Notes under the pieces: model-generated
Database searches by the model: none
What the model saw: the letters and a program-made list of their open reading frames with translations, nothing else
Told to the model about the DNA's origin: nothing
Assembly (NCBI GenBank): GCA_009746045.1
Contig: RPFO01001937.1
Location: 1 to 43,687, forward strand
Length of the DNA stretch: 43,687 nucleotides
Direction of reading: 5' to 3'
From: Mesostigma viride
Lineage: Eukaryota; Streptophyta; Mesostigmatophyceae; Mesostigmatales; Mesostigmataceae
Part shown: piece by piece, positions 40,884 to 43,687 of the stretch
How positions within the stretch are numbered: the first letter of the stretch is position 1
Layout of the letters: each line of letters begins with the position of its first letter
Translations under genes and position numbers: made by a program

Positions 40884-42060
40884 TTAAGCTGCACAAAACT
40901 CCTGTTGCTTTGCGCACCATTGCTGCGTCGCATTCCGCCCCACTGATGCCTCTCTCGAAACTCATCTGCTATTCTTTGAATGCTCTTCTCCCCGAAGCCA
41001 ATGCATTATGGGTGGAGGTGTTGTCGAATGCCGGGTATGAATGCGCTGGTAGTTGGATCGTCATAGACTCAGCCCAAGTATGCGCGGCCTACGCCTTGCC
41101 GCCCTTAGCCGTTCTAAGACAGCAGCAGAGAAGCGTATACCTATGCCCATAGCCACCTATGATTTCACCACTCTATATACCTCACTAGATTTGCACGATT
41201 TGAAAGCTCGTTTAGATACTGCACGTGCGTGTTTCTCAGACCAAGCCCACGGCAACGTAGTGGCTCTCAGGGATTGCGGCATGCAGGTGCTATCGACGGT
41301 GCGGGATGCTTATAATTATACTATCACGAAGGCTGACCTTGTTCATTGGATCTCTTATCTTGTTGATAACACCTTCATTTGTTTTGCGGGCAATGTATAT
41401 ACCAACAAGCTATCGGCATCCCTATGGGCACTAACTGTGCCGGGCTCCTTGCAAACCTCTATATATACACTTATAAGCTTGCATTCATGGAGAATCTCAT
41501 TGCCTCAAACGATGATGTTCTCATCAAGCGTTTTATCCACACATGTCGATACATTGATGATGTCTGACATTGCTTTCGACAACCCATTTGTATATCTCAC
41601 AGCCGGTCTGCCTGGCATCTACCCGCAAGCGTCCCTCACGCTCATGTCGGAGGATACTAATTGTAATTACCTCGATCTTAAAACATTACCCATAACAAGA
41701 AGGGCTGGCGTACGGCTGTCTATGATAAGCGCAAGGATCCAAAATACCAGCAAATTCCTTTTATTCGTTACCCCGATATTCACAGTCTCCTTTCGCACAC
41801 AGCAAAATATGGTGTTGTTCTTAGTCAGTTACATCGTTTTTCCCGTCTTTGTTCTTATCGTGTCGATTTCATCACGACTCTTGTTGAACTCTTGCATCGT
41901 TTGTTGGTCAAAGACTATGACCGAGACATTATGCTCCGTCAAGTCCGGTGTTTTTTGCAACGTCACCCATATCTGTTTGGTGCTGCCCCTTGGCACAAGC
42001 TCTACAAACAGGTCGTGGACCGGCTGGATCGCATAGTATCTCCGCACATCTGAACCCTGT
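40884..42060 (+). pseudogene. Penelope-like element: RT core and C-terminal block
   Basis: The frame at 40884-41152 resumes with LHKTPVALRTIAASHSAPL. Frame 41053-42036 has TYDFTTLYTSLDLHDLKARL (motif A). Frame 41379-41567 has IGIPMGTNCAGLLANLYIYT (motif B) and FIHTCRYIDDV (motif C, YIDD). Later blocks, in changing frames, include PQASLTLMSEDTNCNYLDL, KYGVVLSQLHRFSRLCSYRV and a basic C-terminus ending near 42040. No second GIY-YIG is found after RT, which supports the permuted order. Confidence 0.85.
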
Positions 42061-42490
42061 GATGCCAGATCTCCTTTGCGGCCGTTCCGAGTTTGGCACT
42101 GGATTCGTTGTCCACATCGTCGCGTCGCTGCAGCAACACGATCGATGTTTTTCTGGCATACGCGGGCTTTTGGTTCCCGCCGCACATTTGAAAGTGCTGT
42201 CCTCCGGCTTTTTGCCTTTGCACCGTGTGCAGTTCTTGGACGTTTGGAATCATGGCATGGCTAACGTGATCACTGACTAGCTAGACCTTTTCAGTGGTTT
42301 TCCATTTGCGGGTATAATTTTCCTCGTAAATGGCATGGGAGAGCGATCGCAGCAATGGTGCTCACCACTAGACACTCCCGGCCAGTTAGGCTCGAAACAC
42401 ACGCCCTGATCAAGCATGTTGTTTCCGGCCCCACCGTCTAGGTCATCTAGTCGCTCTACACGTGAGCCAGCCATAATTTCAATGCACAAG
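42061..42490 (+). other. 3' end of the Penelope-like element and flank
   Basis: A 110-codon frame to 42277 follows the RT in another phase without known motif. The element end is not sharply marked. A clear tandem repeat or poly-A tail was not found. The right part abuts the LTR at 42491. Confidence 0.35.
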
Positions 42491-43290
42491 TGTTGCGTGC
42501 CCGACCCTTGGAACGGGCGCAACAATGGAATAAATTATGTATTTTGGCTTGCATGTTGTCATAGTCCGTAGGACTTTGGGACTCATTTTGGGACTTAATT
42601 TGGGAATTGTCTCTTGGTCAGGACTTTTGTATGGAACTATGATAGTTTGTGTGATTCGGACCAGTTATTTTGGGCCTAGGTTGATGTATGCGATCTTCTA
42701 GGGGCCGGTGCAGTCGCGCCGCGCTGCGTACTTTATAGCTGGTTGAGATAGTGTACTCATGCGTGGATTCTGTAGCCTGGCGAGGATCGATGTCGACCCG
42801 AGGATCTTGTGTGGACTGCATGTTTCGGAGTTAATTCTCTGGAAGGTCGGCGCCATGTCGGCGCCTCTTGCCAGCTTGGTGGCAGACCTAGGTGAAATTG
42901 GTCCGAGGACGAGATGTTACGTCGCGTAACAATTCGTTGTAGTTACGGACGTAAATTAGGTCCTTGGCCTCGGCTGTTCCTAGGTTTACGTGTAGTTCTA
43001 GCTGGGACATGATTGTCCTCGTAAAAGTACTGTGGTATATTGGGTGCCTTTGGGCGCCGCGCCGCGTACTTTATTAGTGGTCCTTATCCTTCGGTAGAAT
43101 GTAGTGGACCGGCGTGCATCTGTGCACCTGCCTGTGTTTCTGTGTTTCTGCAGGCGAGGGCCAGGTCGGCCCGAGCCTGTTGGACCGTTGGTGACCATTT
43201 ATGCACGTTCCACTCCTTGTGTGGTCACTCGGCGTGTGTTAAATGAATTAACACATATTAGCTTGGGTCACGGCAGTTTAGTTGTGTTTC
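42491..43290 (+). repeat. Third gypsy-family LTR, related to 20941-21524, probably 5' LTR
   Basis: It starts TGTTGCGTGCCCGACCC and shares in order AACAATGGAATAAATTA, CAGTTATTTTGG, GGTCCGAGGACGAG and, after an insertion, ATTAGCTTGG with the first gypsy LTR. No polypurine tract precedes it, so it is likely the 5' LTR of an element running off the right edge. The complementary 3' terminus was not identified and the end is approximate. Confidence 0.55.
42915..43220 (+). repeat. LTR-like insertion inside the third LTR
   Basis: TGTTACGTCGCGTAACA interrupts the match with the first LTR right after GGTCCGAGGACGAG. It is followed by sequence related to other LTR blocks (GCGCCGCGCCGCGTACTTTA here, similar to GCGCCGCGCTGCGTACTTTA at 42715). 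It may be a partial nested LTR or an internal duplication. Confidence 0.35.
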
Positions 43291-43332
43291 CTTCCTCTAT
43301 TCCTGGAGTAAACGGGTTTGGTTAAATGGCCT

Positions 43333-43641
43333 ATGGCATATTACAGTAGCACATATGTAAATGCATTGAGATCTGGTTCGTCTCGTTCGTCTTTCGCTAG
43401 GGGTGTAAATAGAAGCGGCCTTACTAGTCTAGGTAGCATCAGGACAGGTAGAGGTAGAGGTGGCGGCCGAGGCTTGCGGCGTAACAATGGACTCGGAGGT
43501 AGTTTAGATAGAGAGCGAGACGACGATCCTTTGCAACATACGTCATTGAATCAACCCTTCCGCGGCTGGGAAAATGAAGACGACACCTACTTGACAGGTA
43601 ATGGGCGGGTCGCCTGCAAGCTGGGGGGTAGTGCTGCCTGA
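43333..43641 (+). CDS. RGG-rich ORF, possible gag N-terminus
   Basis: About 102 codons from the ATG at 43333 (MAYYSSTYVNALRSGSSRSS). The middle is Arg/Gly-rich (RTGRGRGGGRGLRR), as in RNA-binding tails, followed by an acidic part and a stop at 43641. It lies about 40 bases after the LTR-like region, the position of gag in a gypsy element. A frameshift may have ended it early. No capsid motif is visible within the window, so the gag assignment rests on position. Confidence 0.4.
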   Translation: MAYYSSTYVNALRSGSSRSSFARGVNRSGLTSLGSIRTGRGRGGGRGLRRNNGLGGSLDRERDDDPLQHTSLNQPFRGWENEDDTYLTGNGRVACKLGGSAA

Positions 43642-43687
43642 TTCAGGACACGCCCTGCCTAGAAGATAGACCTGCTCGAAGCGGAAA

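Larger units (their letters stand above)
37320..42280 (+). mobile_element. Penelope-like element with GIY-YIG domain upstream of RT
   Basis: The order is GIY-YIG, linker, Cys/His cluster, RT finger region, interruption by a TIR element (38983-40883), RT core and C-terminal block. In canonical Penelope elements GIY-YIG is C-terminal. An N-terminal GIY-YIG is described for Chlamys/Naiad-type elements. The coding region needs at least six phase changes, so this copy is dead. The fragment at 21526-22130 is a second copy. Confidence 0.8.

Overview
The window looks like repeat-dense nuclear DNA of a eukaryote, probably an alga or another GC-rich protist. It carries no prokaryotic signals. It holds at least six classes of transposable element: a CACTA-type DNA transposon, non-LTR retrotransposons of two unrelated kinds, Ty3/gypsy LTR elements with a chromodomain, Penelope-like elements with a GIY-YIG nuclease domain, a small TIR element, and satellite arrays. 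A Penelope-like element with an apparently N-terminal GIY-YIG is reminiscent of the Chlamys/Naiad types reported from the green lineage, protists and invertebrates. I cannot name the species. Nearly every large reading frame is broken by frameshifts, several of them at C or G homopolymers, so decay and assembly error cannot be fully separated.

Layout, left half. A small minus-strand gene of unknown function (about 288 codons) is split in two: its 5' end lies at 13585-13657 and the rest at 147-943. Between them sits a 12.6 kb unit (944-13584) bounded by 16-bp inverted repeats beginning CACTA, with subterminal arrays of GTTACCGG-like motifs. No transposase is visible in it. Its interior is filled with a 2.1 kb minisatellite, a 152-bp palindromic satellite, two minus-strand elements that each encode only an L1-ORF1-like RNA-binding protein, and long (GGGA)n and (CCCT)n microsatellites. 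A 5'-truncated Ty3/gypsy chromovirus follows (about 13676-21524). It has the end of gag, protease, RT, RNase H, integrase and chromodomain, then an unusual extra coding region, a polypurine tract and one 584-bp LTR. This LTR sits inside a minus-strand Penelope-like fragment (21526-22130).

Layout, middle. The 22.5-34.7 kb stretch is a self-nested cluster of about nine copies, in both orientations, of one non-LTR retrotransposon with a C-terminal restriction-like endonuclease. One copy (27305-34089, minus) is nearly full length. Upstream of RT its coding region has a PHD finger, an unidentified domain, a RING-H2 finger and C2H2-type fingers. Its 5' end runs into eight tandem 170-bp units that look like promoter monomers. 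Insertions sit at the AT-rich 3' tails of earlier copies, which recalls Zepp-type clusters.

Layout, right half. A gypsy 3' end with a 729-bp LTR (36591-37319) abuts a Penelope-like element (37320 to about 42280) with GIY-YIG, a Cys/His cluster and RT. That element is itself split by a 1.9 kb TIR element with TYAA target duplications. The window ends with a third gypsy-family LTR and the start of an RGG-rich gag-like ORF. The best leads are the PHD/RING LINE with its monomer array, the CACTA-split gene, the ORF1-only elements and the extra ORF in the chromovirus.
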